Assembly (NCBI GenBank): GCA_049323275.1
Contig: JBMOOM010000045.1
Location: 34,335-98,334 of the forward strand
Reading direction: 5' to 3'
DNA length: 64,000 nt
Source: Taklimakanibacter sp049323275
GTDB taxonomy: Bacteria; Pseudomonadota; Alphaproteobacteria; Rhizobiales; Aestuariivirgaceae
The notes under the pieces are model-generated. The model was not told where the DNA came from. It saw only the letters and a list, made by a program, of their open reading frames with translations, and made no database searches. Both the position numbers and the translations under genes were made by a program. Positions 1 to 8,266 of the stretch are shown in pieces. The stretch's first letter is position 1; every line of letters begins with the position of its first letter.

Positions 1-380
1 CGCGACGAAAGGCCGGTGGTCACGATATCCTCGACCATCAGCACATGCGCGCCCTTGGCGATGGTGAAGCCGCGCCGCAGCGCCAGCTTGCCGTCGACGC
101 GCTCGAAGAAGACCGACTCGACGCCGAGTTGGCGCGCCATTTCATAGCCGACGATGACGCCGCCCATGGCCGGCGACGCGACGAGGTCGATCGTGCCGCC
201 GATGCGGGCCTTCACCTGCGCCGCCAGCATCGCGCAGAGCCGGTCGGCGCGCCTGGGGTCCATCAGGACGCGGGCGCATTGCAGGTAGTTGGGGCTGCGC
301 AGGCCGGAGGACAGGATGAAATGGCCCTCGAGCAGCGCGCCCGCCGCCTTGAACTCCGCCAGAACCTCGTCTTTGGTCAT
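1..380 (-). CDS. pyrE: Orotate phosphoribosyltransferase (3' end off the window)
   Basis: Transfers the ribose-phosphate of PRPP to orotate to give OMP, the fifth step of cytosolic UMP synthesis. The first ~126 residues, read from an ATG at 380, begin MTKDEVLAEFKAAGALLEGH and include the family segments FILSSGLRSPNYLQC and ASPAMGGVIVGYEMA. The PRPP-binding signature VLMVEDIVTTG lies just before the window edge. The C-terminus is missing only because the window ends. The gene sits 9 nt downstream of rsh on the same strand, the rsh-pyrE order common in alphaproteobacteria, so co-transcription is likely. No six-frame prediction of this frame was supplied; it was read directly from the sequence. 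Confidence 0.95.
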   Translation of the reverse strand, partial: MTKDEVLAEFKAAGALLEGHFILSSGLRSPNYLQCARVLMDPRRADRLCAMLAAQVKARIGGTIDLVASPAMGGVIVGYEMARQLGVESVFFERVDGKLALRRGFTIAKGAHVLMVEDIVTTGLSS

Positions 381-389
381 CGATCATTC

Positions 390-2552
390 CTATCCTTCGG
401 CGCGGTCGACCGAGCTCACCAGGGGCTTCAGGGAGAGGTCGCGCATGATTTGGTTGAGATGTTTCAGATCATGTACTTCGATCAGGATGTCGAGATCAAA
501 GAAATCGCGCGCGCCTTCCTGGGTCACCATCTGCAATTCGTCGATATTGGCGGACGAATCGCCGATCACCTGCGTCACCTGGGCGAGCGCCCCCACCTCA
601 TTATGCACTTTCACGAGGATGCGGGCCGGAAACCGCTGGCCATCGGTGGTGGTGTCCCAGGTGAGGTCGATCCAGCGGCTGGGCTCGCTGTCATAGGATT
701 CGAGCGCCCGGGCGAAAATCGGATAGATGACGATCCCCTCCCCCGGCATGCGGATGCCGACGATGCGCTCACCCGGCACCGCGCCGGTGGCGAGCGAGAA
801 TTTCAACGCCTGGTCGCGCCCGGCGCCACGGATCGGAATGCCCGATTCCGCCTCGCCCTGGCGCGTCGCCGGCTTCTTGCGCTGCGGCGTCGGCGCCTCG
901 ACCACCAGCCCCATGGCCTTCAGGATGTCGGCGGCGGCGAGCTCGCCGCGGCCCACCGCGGAAAGCGCGTCCTCGAGATTCTTGTGGCCGGTGCGGCTGA
1001 TGGCGGCGGCGACGTCCTGCTTCACATAGGGCTTGCCGACCTTGTCGAGCAGGCGCTCGACGATCTCCTGGCCGAGGCCGGCATATTGCCGCCGCGTCGC
1101 CAGCCTGGTGGCGCGGCGGATGGCGGCGCGCGCCTTGCCGGTGACCGCGAGGCCCTCCCAGGCGGCGGGCGGGATCTGGGCCTCCGAGCGGATGATCTCG
1201 ACCTCGTCGCCATTGTCGAGTTGGGTGACCAGTGGCGCATGGCGGCCATTGATGCGGCAGCCGACGCAGCTGTCGCCGACGCTCGTATGCACCGCATAGG
1301 CGAAATCGATCGGCGTGGCGCCGCGCGGCAGCGCGATGAGCTGGCCCTTGGGGGTGAAGCAGAACACCTGGTCCTGGAACAGTTCGAGGCGCGTATGCTC
1401 CAGGAACTCGCGCGGGCTCTCGCCTTCCGACAGCATCTCGACCAGATGCCTCAGCCAGCGATAGGCGTTGGATTCGGCCGACGGCACCCTGACGCCATTG
1501 ACCGCGTCCTCGACCCGGCGCACGTCCTTGTAGAGGGCATGGGCGGCGACGCCGCGCTCGGCGATCTCGTTCATCTCGCGGGTGCGGATCTGCATCTCGA
1601 CGCGGCGGTGATGCGGCCCGATGACGGTGGTGTGGAGCGACTGATAGTCGTTCTGCTTAGGGGTGGAGATATAGTCCTTGAAACGCCCCGGCACCGCGCG
1701 CCAGGTGCGGTGCGCCACGCCCAGAGCCCGATAGCATTCATCGACGCTCGCCACGATGACGCGGAATCCGAAGATGTCCGAGAGCTGGCCCAGCGACAGG
1801 CTCTTGCGCTCCATCTTGCGCCAGATCGAGTAAGGCCGCTTCTCGCGCCCCGTCACCTTGGCCTCGATGCCGTTGGCGGCAAGCTCGGCCTTCAGCTCCT
1901 TCTCGATCTCGACCAGCAGGCTGCCGCTTTCCTCATGCAGCCGGTCGAGGCGTTTCTTGACCGTGGCGAAGGCATCCGGATTGAGCACCCGGAAGGCGAT
2001 GTCCTCGAGTTCCTCGCGGACATTCTGCATGCCCATGCGGCCGGCGAGCGGCGCATAGATGTCCATGGTCTCCTGGGCGATGCGGATCTTCTTCTCGGGC
2101 GCCATGTGCCCCAGGGTGCGCATATTGTGCAGGCGGTCGGCGAGCTTCACCAGGAGGACGCGCACGTCCTTGGCCATGGCGAGCAGCAGCTTGCGCAGAT
2201 TCTCGGCCTGGGTGGCTTCCTTGGTGACGAGATCGAGCCGCTTGATCTTGGTCAGGCCGTCGACCAGCGAGGCGATCTCGTGGCCGAATTTCTCCTCGAT
2301 CTGGGCCTGGGTTGCCTCGGTGTCTTCAACCACATCATGAAGCAGTGCCGCGGCGATGGTGGCGCCATCGAGCTTCATTTCGGCGAGGATCGCGGCGACT
2401 TCGAGCGGATGATTGAAATAGGCCTCGCCCGAGGCCCTTTTCTGGCCGCCATGGGCCTTCATCGCATACACATAGGCACGGTTGAGCAGGTCCTCGTCAG
2501 CGCCCTTATCGTAGGACATGACCCGCTCAACCAACTCGAACTGCCGCATCAT
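390..2552 (-). CDS. rsh: Bifunctional (p)ppGpp synthetase/hydrolase (RelA/SpoT homologue)
   Basis: Makes and degrades the alarmone (p)ppGpp. The 720-residue protein has the full long-RSH layout. The N-terminal HD hydrolase domain has HDVVEDT at residues 72-78 and LADRLHNMRTL at about 137-147. The synthetase domain has YSIWRKM near 241 and the RFKD motif at 290-293; RxKD is the form found in bifunctional enzymes, against ExDD in RelA. A TGS domain starts near 395 (FCFTPKGQLIALPRG) and a C-terminal ACT domain runs from about 645 to 715. Both halves keep their catalytic motifs, so it is probably the cell's main alarmone enzyme. Start is one of two adjacent ATGs (2552 or 2549). The usual neighbours are pyrE downstream and rpoZ upstream; here a phosphatase gene separates it from rpoZ. 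Confidence 0.97.
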   Translation of the reverse strand: MMRQFELVERVMSYDKGADEDLLNRAYVYAMKAHGGQKRASGEAYFNHPLEVAAILAEMKLDGATIAAALLHDVVEDTEATQAQIEEKFGHEIASLVDGLTKIKRLDLVTKEATQAENLRKLLLAMAKDVRVLLVKLADRLHNMRTLGHMAPEKKIRIAQETMDIYAPLAGRMGMQNVREELEDIAFRVLNPDAFATVKKRLDRLHEESGSLLVEIEKELKAELAANGIEAKVTGREKRPYSIWRKMERKSLSLGQLSDIFGFRVIVASVDECYRALGVAHRTWRAVPGRFKDYISTPKQNDYQSLHTTVIGPHHRRVEMQIRTREMNEIAERGVAAHALYKDVRRVEDAVNGVRVPSAESNAYRWLRHLVEMLSEGESPREFLEHTRLELFQDQVFCFTPKGQLIALPRGATPIDFAYAVHTSVGDSCVGCRINGRHAPLVTQLDNGDEVEIIRSEAQIPPAAWEGLAVTGKARAAIRRATRLATRRQYAGLGQEIVERLLDKVGKPYVKQDVAAAISRTGHKNLEDALSAVGRGELAAADILKAMGLVVEAPTPQRKKPATRQGEAESGIPIRGAGRDQALKFSLATGAVPGERIVGIRMPGEGIVIYPIFARALESYDSEPSRWIDLTWDTTTDGQRFPARILVKVHNEVGALAQVTQVIGDSSANIDELQMVTQEGARDFFDLDILIEVHDLKHLNQIMRDLSLKPLVSSVDRAEG

Positions 2553-2696
2553 CGCGCCTGACTGACCGATCTCTTCAAATTGCTAACCCTCGACAATAGT
2601 AGCGGAAAAAAAGCTTAAAGCGAGAGCTTCGCCAATTGTCGGCGGCATGCCTGACCGATAGACTCCTCATGCCCATTCAAGGCTGAGGAGGATCCG

Positions 2697-3563
2697 ATGA
2701 AATATGCGTCTTCGTCTCTCGCTCTTGTCGCCCTGGGGCTCGGCGCCGCCGCGGCACTGGCCTCGGACGTCGTGGTCCCTGAAGAAGAGAAGGCCAATGA
2801 CAATCTCAATGCGGTCTTGTGGGACCAGTCGGCGGTCGAGGCCCAGGCGGTGATGACCCAGGCCTATGTGCTGGCGCGCCTGCGTCTCGACGAGACGCTC
2901 GCCGACAAGAGCGCGACCGCCGACCCCTCGGTACAGACCGGCGATTTCGCCAACAAGCCGCCGGCGGTGGTGCTCGATGTCGACGACACCGTGCTCAACA
3001 CCTCGCAATACCAGGCCTGGAATGTGAAATCGGGCACGTCCTTCAATCCGAAGACCTGGACGTCCTATGTGAACGCCAAGATCGACACCGCCATTCCGGG
3101 CGCCGTCGAGTTCACCCAATATGCGGCCTCGAAAGGCGCCAAGGTGTTCTACGTCACCAACCGCACCAAGGAAGAGGAACCTGCGACCGCCGAACGGCTG
3201 AAGGCGCTCGGCTTCCCGATGGGCGACAATGTCGACACCCTCCTCACCGCCAAGGAAATGCCGGACTGGGGCTCGGCCAAGAGCACCCGGCGCGCCTTCA
3301 TCGCCAGGGACTATCGGATCCTCCTTCTGGTCGGCGACAATTTCGGCGACTTTACGGACGCCTACAAAGGCACGGTCGAGGAGCGCCAGAAGGCCTTCAC
3401 CGACAATGCCCAGCATTGGGGCAAGGACTGGATCGCCATTCCCAATCCGACCTATGGCTCGTGGGAATCAGCACCGTTCGGGCACGACTTCAAGACGCCG
3501 GTCGAAGACCAGCGCCAGAAGAAGCTCGATGCGTTGAAGGCGTGGAGCGGTCCTGATCAGTAA
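2697..3563 (+). CDS. Secreted HAD acid phosphatase (class C / e(P4)-like)
   Basis: A 288-residue phosphomonoesterase of the class C acid phosphatase / 5'-nucleotidase family. The N-terminus (MKYASSSLALVALGLGAAAA) is a Sec signal peptide. There is no lipobox cysteine at the predicted cleavage site (LASD), so unlike Haemophilus e(P4) it is probably soluble in the periplasm. The HAD nucleophile motif DVDDT is at residues 94-98, and VGDNFGDF near 221 supplies the last acidic motif. A GAGGA ribosome binding site lies just upstream. The gene lies on the opposite strand between rsh and rpoZ and its 3' end overlaps the 3' end of rpoZ by 7 bp. Known family substrates are nucleoside monophosphates and other phosphoesters; the substrate here cannot be read from sequence. 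Confidence 0.88.
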   Translation: MKYASSSLALVALGLGAAAALASDVVVPEEEKANDNLNAVLWDQSAVEAQAVMTQAYVLARLRLDETLADKSATADPSVQTGDFANKPPAVVLDVDDTVLNTSQYQAWNVKSGTSFNPKTWTSYVNAKIDTAIPGAVEFTQYAASKGAKVFYVTNRTKEEEPATAERLKALGFPMGDNVDTLLTAKEMPDWGSAKSTRRAFIARDYRILLLVGDNFGDFTDAYKGTVEERQKAFTDNAQHWGKDWIAIPNPTYGSWESAPFGHDFKTPVEDQRQKKLDALKAWSGPDQ

Positions 3564-3967
3564 CCGTTGCGCTGGCTGCCCGGGCTTTCGGCCGGCGGCA
3601 GGCCTTCGAGGCCGCGCAGCAGCTCTTCCTCGGTCATGCGCTCCATGTCGGCCTGGTCCGGCTCGGGCTGGTCGTTGATGACCGACATGTCGCCCGACTG
3701 CTGGATGAGCGGCACTTCGCTCTGCTCCGGCTCGTCGACCTCGACATGCTTCTGCATGGCGTGGATGTACTCTTCACGCAGGTCGTCGGTATTGACCGTC
3801 TCGTCGGCGATCTCGCGCAAAGCGACGACCGGATTCTTATCGTTGTCACGGTCGACCGACAACGGAGCGCCTTGCGAAATCATCCGCGCACGGTGGGCGG
3901 ACAGGAGGACCAGCTCAAACCGGTTGGGGAGCTTGTCGATGCAATCTTCTACAGTGACGCGCGCCAT
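3557..3967 (-). CDS. rpoZ: DNA-directed RNA polymerase omega subunit
   Basis: Omega subunit (136 residues), which helps fold and assemble beta' and, in proteobacteria, forms part of a ppGpp-binding site. The N-terminal MARVTVEDCIDKLPNRFELV and the segment NPVVALREIADETV are diagnostic. The acidic, Pro/Gln-rich C-terminal tail (residues ~75-136) is longer than in E. coli (91 aa) but usual for rhizobial omega. Its proximity to rsh is the conserved order, although a reverse-strand phosphatase gene now intervenes, so rsh must have another promoter or depend on transcription across that gene. Confidence 0.96.
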   Translation of the reverse strand: MARVTVEDCIDKLPNRFELVLLSAHRARMISQGAPLSVDRDNDKNPVVALREIADETVNTDDLREEYIHAMQKHVEVDEPEQSEVPLIQQSGDMSVINDQPEPDQADMERMTEEELLRGLEGLPPAESPGSQRNGY

Positions 3968-4035
3968 GTGGCTCGTTCAATCCTTAAATGGGTCGGGATG
4001 CCGGGCTTTTAGGCGCAACCTGTCCCAAAAGCAAG

Positions 4036-4061
4036 CCCCGGCCCGGTTTCCCGGGCCGAGG
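4036..4061 (-). terminator. Putative terminator after the ABC substrate-binding gene
   Basis: A perfect 8-bp GC-only stem (CGGCCCGG / CCGGGCCG, 4039-4046 and 4051-4058) with a 4-nt loop lies about 50 nt past the substrate-binding protein stop. On the minus strand it is followed, after a short gap, by CTTGCTTTT. The T tract is imperfect, so termination is an inference. Confidence 0.5.
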
Positions 4062-4108
4062 CTCCCTGCGGGATGGTCAGTGCCCCGGATCCGCTCCTCG
4101 CAAAGCCG

Positions 4109-5251
4109 CTACTGACCTTTCGGCTTCCAGATTTCCTCAACGGCATATTTGCCGCCTTTGACCGACACGATGGCGACCGGCTTGGGCGGCACCATCGACG
4201 GCCTTGTGTAGCTGATCTCGCCGGTCACCGCCTTGAAGCCGCGGGTTTCCGCGAGGGCATCACGAATCTTGGCAGGCTCCGCCGAATTGGCCCGCTTGAC
4301 CGCATCGGCCACCAGCATCAGGGCGTCATAACCCAGGGGCGCGAAGGCATTCTCCGGATCGGTGCCATATTCGGCCTTGTAGTCGGCGATGAATTTGGTG
4401 ACTTCCGGGCGGTCGTCGCCGCGGTAGGTGTGGGTCGAGAAATAGACGTCATTGGCGAGCTCCGGCCCCGGCACGCTCGCCACCAGCTCGGTGTCGAAAC
4501 CGTCGCCCGAGACGATCGGGATCTTGATGCCCTGCTCACGGATCTGCTTCACCGAAAGCCCCGCTTCCGACGGAATGGCCGAGATGAAGACCGCATCCGG
4601 TTTGGGATCAAGTGCCGCTAACCTCGCGATCTGGGCCGAGAAATTCGTATCGCCCATCATGAAGGCATCCTCGCCCACGATCTCGCCGCCGCGCTCCTTG
4701 AAGCGCTGGATGAAGAACTTGCTCAAGGCCTTGGTGAAGTCCATGGAATTGTCGGTCCACACCGCGACGCGCTTGGCCTTGAGCTTGTCGAACGTATAGT
4801 CGGCGATGGCGAAGGACTGATCGTCGTCGCCGAAGGGGGTCATGAACATGAAGTTGCCGACCCATTGCGGCAGTTCCGGATGGGTGGCGCCCGAGGTGAC
4901 GAAGGGTATGCCCTTCTCCTGGAACAAGGGCGCACCCGCCATCACGAAAGTGGTGTCGGACTGGCCGATGCCCGCGATGACGCCCTCAGACAGGACGCGC
5001 TGGGCGGCCTTGGCGGTCTCCTGCTGGTCGGTCTTCCCGTCGGGCGCGATGAGCTCGATCTGCTTGCCCAGCAGCCCGCCGCCGGCATTGATCTGCTTGA
5101 CCGCGAGTTGGGCGCCCTTGAGGGAAGGCCCGTCGAGCGAGGACATGCCGCCGGTAAGATTGTAGAGCGCGCCGATCTTGAGGGCGTCCTGGGCCAGGGC
5201 GCCGCCCATCATCAGGGCCGAGGCGACGCAGACCGCGATTATTCTTTTCAT
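4109..5251 (-). CDS. Branched-chain-type ABC transporter substrate-binding protein (system 1)
   Basis: A 380-residue periplasmic type I binding protein (LivJ/LivK-like). The signal peptide MKRIIAVCVASALMMGGALAQ is followed by the family start LKIGALYNLTGGMSSLDGPS, then GGGLLGKQIELIAPDGKTD and the lobe hinge segment GVIAGIGQSD. These proteins bind amino acids, short amides, urea and similar polar ligands; the ligand is not evident. It is the only binding-protein gene near the permease/ATPase block at 8.3-11.6 kb and probably serves it, although the RpiR, ligase and amidase genes lie between. It is transcribed away from the RpiR gene at 5425, so the 173-bp gap is probably a shared control region. 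Confidence 0.9.
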   Translation of the reverse strand: MKRIIAVCVASALMMGGALAQDALKIGALYNLTGGMSSLDGPSLKGAQLAVKQINAGGGLLGKQIELIAPDGKTDQQETAKAAQRVLSEGVIAGIGQSDTTFVMAGAPLFQEKGIPFVTSGATHPELPQWVGNFMFMTPFGDDDQSFAIADYTFDKLKAKRVAVWTDNSMDFTKALSKFFIQRFKERGGEIVGEDAFMMGDTNFSAQIARLAALDPKPDAVFISAIPSEAGLSVKQIREQGIKIPIVSGDGFDTELVASVPGPELANDVYFSTHTYRGDDRPEVTKFIADYKAEYGTDPENAFAPLGYDALMLVADAVKRANSAEPAKIRDALAETRGFKAVTGEISYTRPSMVPPKPVAIVSVKGGKYAVEEIWKPKGQ

Positions 5252-5424
5252 CGTTTCCTCCCTGGTCGAACACTCCCCGCCAGAGGCTCACGGCTTTGGC
5301 GGCGGAAACGCTCGCGCTATGTATTTACCGAGAATGACTCTCTTCCTTACGGTCGTCAACATAACCATACATTTTTCTTACTCTGGCTTGAAATGTTTGA
5401 TTTAATACATGTGGGAGGCCGGCC
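5252..5424. promoter_or_regulatory. Divergent control region between system-1 binding protein and RpiR gene
   Basis: AT-rich compared with the flanks. It contains TGTATTT at about 5320 and its inverse AATACAT at about 5404, plus the stretch TTTGATTTAATACAT. A similar TTTGATACACA occurs just upstream of the FGase gene at 12 kb. These could be RpiR operator halves shared by both ends of the island. The match is short and the assignment is inference. Confidence 0.35.
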
Positions 5425-6297
5425 GTGACCCAACCGGAGCAAATGCCCGTCCTGGAAAAACTGCGTCATGAGCTGCCGCAACTCAGCGGCCGCGAGGCCC
5501 GAGTCGCGCGCCACCTCATGGCCAATTATCCTCTCGCCGGCCTGAAGACGGTCGCTGAATTTGCGGAAAGCAGCGGGGTGAGCACCGCGACCGTTCTCAG
5601 GCTCGTCAAGCGTCTCGGTTTCCCGGTCTATGCCGATTTTCAGGCGGCGCTGCGCCAGCATCTCGAAGAAACCCTGCAGTCGCCGCTCATCCGCTTCGGG
5701 CAGCGCCAGGACCAGGCAGCTCCGCCCAGGAGCGCCTTCCTCAACCGCTTCCTCGATGCGATGACCGCCCATCTCCAGGCCATGCACGAGCATGTGCCGG
5801 CGAGCGAATTCGACAAGGTGGTGGCGCTGCTGGGCGACCCCAAGCGCGACATCCATGTATTGGGCGGACGCTACTCCTCCCATCTCGGCGCCTATTTCGC
5901 CGACCTCCTCTCCGCCATCCGCGGCCGCATCTACATGGTCGGCGGCCAGACGCAGCGCTGGCCGCAGCATCTCCTCGACATGGGCAAGAGCAGCGTGCTC
6001 GTCACTTTCGACGTGCGCCGCTATCAGCAGGACGTGATCGAGTTTACCCGCTCCGCCGCCAGACGCGGCGCCACCGTGGTGCTGATGACCGACATCTGGC
6101 AGTCGCCGGCGGCGCGCGTCGCCACTTATGTTCTGGGCTTCCCGGTGGTGGCGCCCTCGATCTTCGACGTCGCCGGACCGGGCATGATCCTCACCGACGC
6201 GCTGATCGGCGCCGTGGCCGACCATATGGGCGAGGCCGGCAAGGCGCGGGTCGAACTGCTCGAAGAGCTGCGCCAGCCCTTCGCGCCGCCGAAATAA
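5425..6297 (+). CDS. MurR/RpiR-family transcriptional regulator
   Basis: A 290-residue regulator with an N-terminal RpiR helix-turn-helix (residues ~12-85: LSGREARVARHLMANYP, then the helix pair TVAEFAESSGVSTATVLRLVKRLG) and a C-terminal SIS sugar-isomerase-fold domain (~125-265), which in this family binds phosphosugars or related effectors. The start is GTG at 5425 with GGGAGG 7 nt upstream. It is divergent from the binding-protein gene and 20 nt upstream of the ligase gene on the same strand, so it is the likely local regulator of the importer and ligase. SIS-domain regulators of amine and amino acid catabolism are known, so a sugar substrate should not be assumed. Confidence 0.9.
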   Translation: MTQPEQMPVLEKLRHELPQLSGREARVARHLMANYPLAGLKTVAEFAESSGVSTATVLRLVKRLGFPVYADFQAALRQHLEETLQSPLIRFGQRQDQAAPPRSAFLNRFLDAMTAHLQAMHEHVPASEFDKVVALLGDPKRDIHVLGGRYSSHLGAYFADLLSAIRGRIYMVGGQTQRWPQHLLDMGKSSVLVTFDVRRYQQDVIEFTRSAARRGATVVLMTDIWQSPAARVATYVLGFPVVAPSIFDVAGPGMILTDALIGAVADHMGEAGKARVELLEELRQPFAPPK

Positions 6298-6317
6298 AAT
6301 CTGAAGGGGACGGAAAG

Positions 6318-7634
6318 ATGATGCGTGAAGAAGTCGTCATGCTGTGCACCAGCGACATTGCCGGCCAGGTCCGCGGCAAGGGCTTTCCCGCCTCCGACCT
6401 GGAAGCCCGGCTCGTCAAAGGCATCGGCTGGACGCCGACCAACATCCTGATCTCCGCCCACGGCCCGATCGCGCCCAGCCCCTGGGGGCCGTTCGGCGAT
6501 CTGGTGATCAAGCCCGATCCGGCCACGCGGGTCAGGGTCGATTTCGGCCCCGACCAGGCGGCCGAGCATTTCATGATGGGCGATCTCTGCCACCTGGACG
6601 GAACGCCCTGGGCCGTGTGTCCACGGAGCTTCCTCAAGCGCGTGCTGGCCGCCCTCGAGACCCGCTACGGTCTCAAGGTGAAAGCCGCCTTCGAGCATGA
6701 ATTCATCTATGAGGCCGTCGAGGAGCGGCCCAATGCAAGCTATGCGCTCGACGCCTTCCGGCGCCAGAATCTCTTCGCCGAGACCTATCTCGGCGCCCTG
6801 AAAGCGGCCGGGCTCGAGCTCGATACCTTCATGCCGGAATATGGCCCGATGCAATATGAGGTGACAGTCGGCCCGGCCGTCGGCGTCACCGCGGCCGACC
6901 AGGCGGTGGCGGTGCGCGAGATCGCCCGCGCGGTGGCCTGCCGGATGGGCAGCCGGGTCAGCTTTACGCCCATTCTCCGCCCCGATGCGGTCGGCAACGG
7001 CGTCCATGTGCATTTCAGTCTCGTCGACGCGAAAACCGGCGCCCCGGTCAATCACGATCCGTCGCACCCGCAAGGCATCTCCGTCACCGCCGGCAGCTTC
7101 GTCGCCGGCATGCTCGCCAAATTGCCGGCGCTCACCGCCGTGACGGCAGCCGCCTCGATCTCCTACTTGCGGCTCACGCCCAACCGCTGGAGCGCCGCCT
7201 ATAACAATCTGGGCTTGCGCGATCGAGAGGCGGGTGTGCGCATCTGCCCGGTCTTCACCACCGATCTGGCGCAGATCGCCCGGCAGTATCATTTCGAGTT
7301 CCGTGCGGCGGACGCCGCCGCGAGCCCCTATCTGCTGCTCGGCATCATCCTCGCCGCCGGCCTCCATGGTCTCGACAGGAAGCTCCCATTGCCGAAGGTC
7401 TGCGAGGGCGCGCCACAGAATAAAAGCGACGCGGAACTGCGGGCGCTTGATATCGTGCGCCTGCCGCAATCATTGGGCGCCGCACTCGATCTCTTCGAAG
7501 CCGAGACCGATCTCGCCGAAATCATCGGGCCCGATCTCAAATCCGCCTATCTGGCGGCCAAGCGTTTCGAGGTCGAGATGATGGCGAAACTCTCCTCCGC
7601 CGAGCAGTGCGAAAAATACCGCCGCGCCTACTGA
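6318..7634 (+). CDS. Glutamine-synthetase-family ligase (GlnT / gamma-glutamylamide synthetase-like)
   Basis: A 438-residue GS-fold enzyme expected to activate the gamma-carboxylate of glutamate with ATP and join it to ammonia or an amine. Catalytic landmarks are present: FEHEF (metal-binding Glu pair), EYGPMQYEVTVGP, GNGVHVHFSL (the GS nucleotide/metal histidine motif) and RLTPNRWSAAYNN with downstream RDREAG. The N-terminal beta-grasp domain is shorter and different from housekeeping GlnA, and the adenylylation loop is not recognisable. This favours a GlnT, PuuA or gamma-glutamylmethylamide-synthetase-like role over bulk glutamine synthesis. Its 3' end overlaps the convergent amidase gene by 7 bp. 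The acceptor amine is unknown. Confidence 0.85.
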   Translation: MMREEVVMLCTSDIAGQVRGKGFPASDLEARLVKGIGWTPTNILISAHGPIAPSPWGPFGDLVIKPDPATRVRVDFGPDQAAEHFMMGDLCHLDGTPWAVCPRSFLKRVLAALETRYGLKVKAAFEHEFIYEAVEERPNASYALDAFRRQNLFAETYLGALKAAGLELDTFMPEYGPMQYEVTVGPAVGVTAADQAVAVREIARAVACRMGSRVSFTPILRPDAVGNGVHVHFSLVDAKTGAPVNHDPSHPQGISVTAGSFVAGMLAKLPALTAVTAAASISYLRLTPNRWSAAYNNLGLRDREAGVRICPVFTTDLAQIARQYHFEFRAADAAASPYLLLGIILAAGLHGLDRKLPLPKVCEGAPQNKSDAELRALDIVRLPQSLGAALDLFEAETDLAEIIGPDLKSAYLAAKRFEVEMMAKLSSAEQCEKYRRAY

Positions 7635-8266
7635 AAGGCCTTATCCATTGCCGCAATCAGCGAGGCGGTCGTTTCGTTGCGGCAGTAGCCTTTGAACGCG
7701 CTCAGGGCCGCCTGGTGGCGCGCTCTGGTGTCGGTGGCGCAGGCATCGGCGAGCGAGATCATATGGAAGCCGCGATCGGCGCCGTCACGGATCGTGTGGT
7801 CGACGCATTGATCGGTGAGGAATCCGGTGACGGCGATCGTGTCGATGCCGATATTGCGCAGCAGATATTCGAAGTTGGTCGAGTTGAAGAGACTCGACGA
7901 GGTCTTGGGAATGACGATCTCATCGGCCCCGGGCGTCAGCTGATCGATCACCTGGGCGTCCCATGATCCCTTGGCGATGAAGACGTTGGACAGCTTGTAA
8001 TCGAGGCCGCGGTCGCGGCCGTCGGCGGTCAGGTTCTCCATCACCGTATAGATGACCTCGACGCCGTGACGGCGCGAGACCTCGATGAGCCGGGCCATAT
8101 TGGGGATCACGAAGTCCTTGGCGTCGGCATAGAATTCGGGACGTTTCTGGCGCTTCGCCTCGTCCATCACCCAGTTCTGCGCGTCGATGACGAGCAGCGC
8201 CAGGCGCTCGCGATGCAGAGGCAATATACGGCTCGCATAGACGTCGCGCGCGCGTGGACCGGTCAT
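7628..8266 (-). CDS. Isochorismatase-family cysteine hydrolase
   Basis: A 212-residue cysteine amidohydrolase of the isochorismatase/nicotinamidase fold. The triad is visible: Asp28 in LLVIDAQN, Lys121 in IPKTSSSLF and Cys154 in LTDQCVDHT. Members hydrolyse amides such as nicotinamide, N-carbamoylsarcosine or ureidoacrylate. The ATG at 8266 overlaps the livM-like stop as ATGA, so it is the last gene of the transporter operon, which supports a role in processing the imported compound. In the same frame an open reading frame extends much further upstream through livM, but the ATGA junction and family alignment fix the start here. Confidence 0.9.
   Translation of the reverse strand: MTGPRARDVYASRILPLHRERLALLVIDAQNWVMDEAKRQKRPEFYADAKDFVIPNMARLIEVSRRHGVEVIYTVMENLTADGRDRGLDYKLSNVFIAKGSWDAQVIDQLTPGADEIVIPKTSSSLFNSTNFEYLLRNIGIDTIAVTGFLTDQCVDHTIRDGADRGFHMISLADACATDTRARHQAALSAFKGYCRNETTASLIAAMDKAFQ

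Noticed and set aside
45..2561. 838-codon plus-strand open frame
   Set aside because: It is the complement of pyrE/rsh, whose minus-strand proteins have full family motifs; high GC keeps the reverse frame open.
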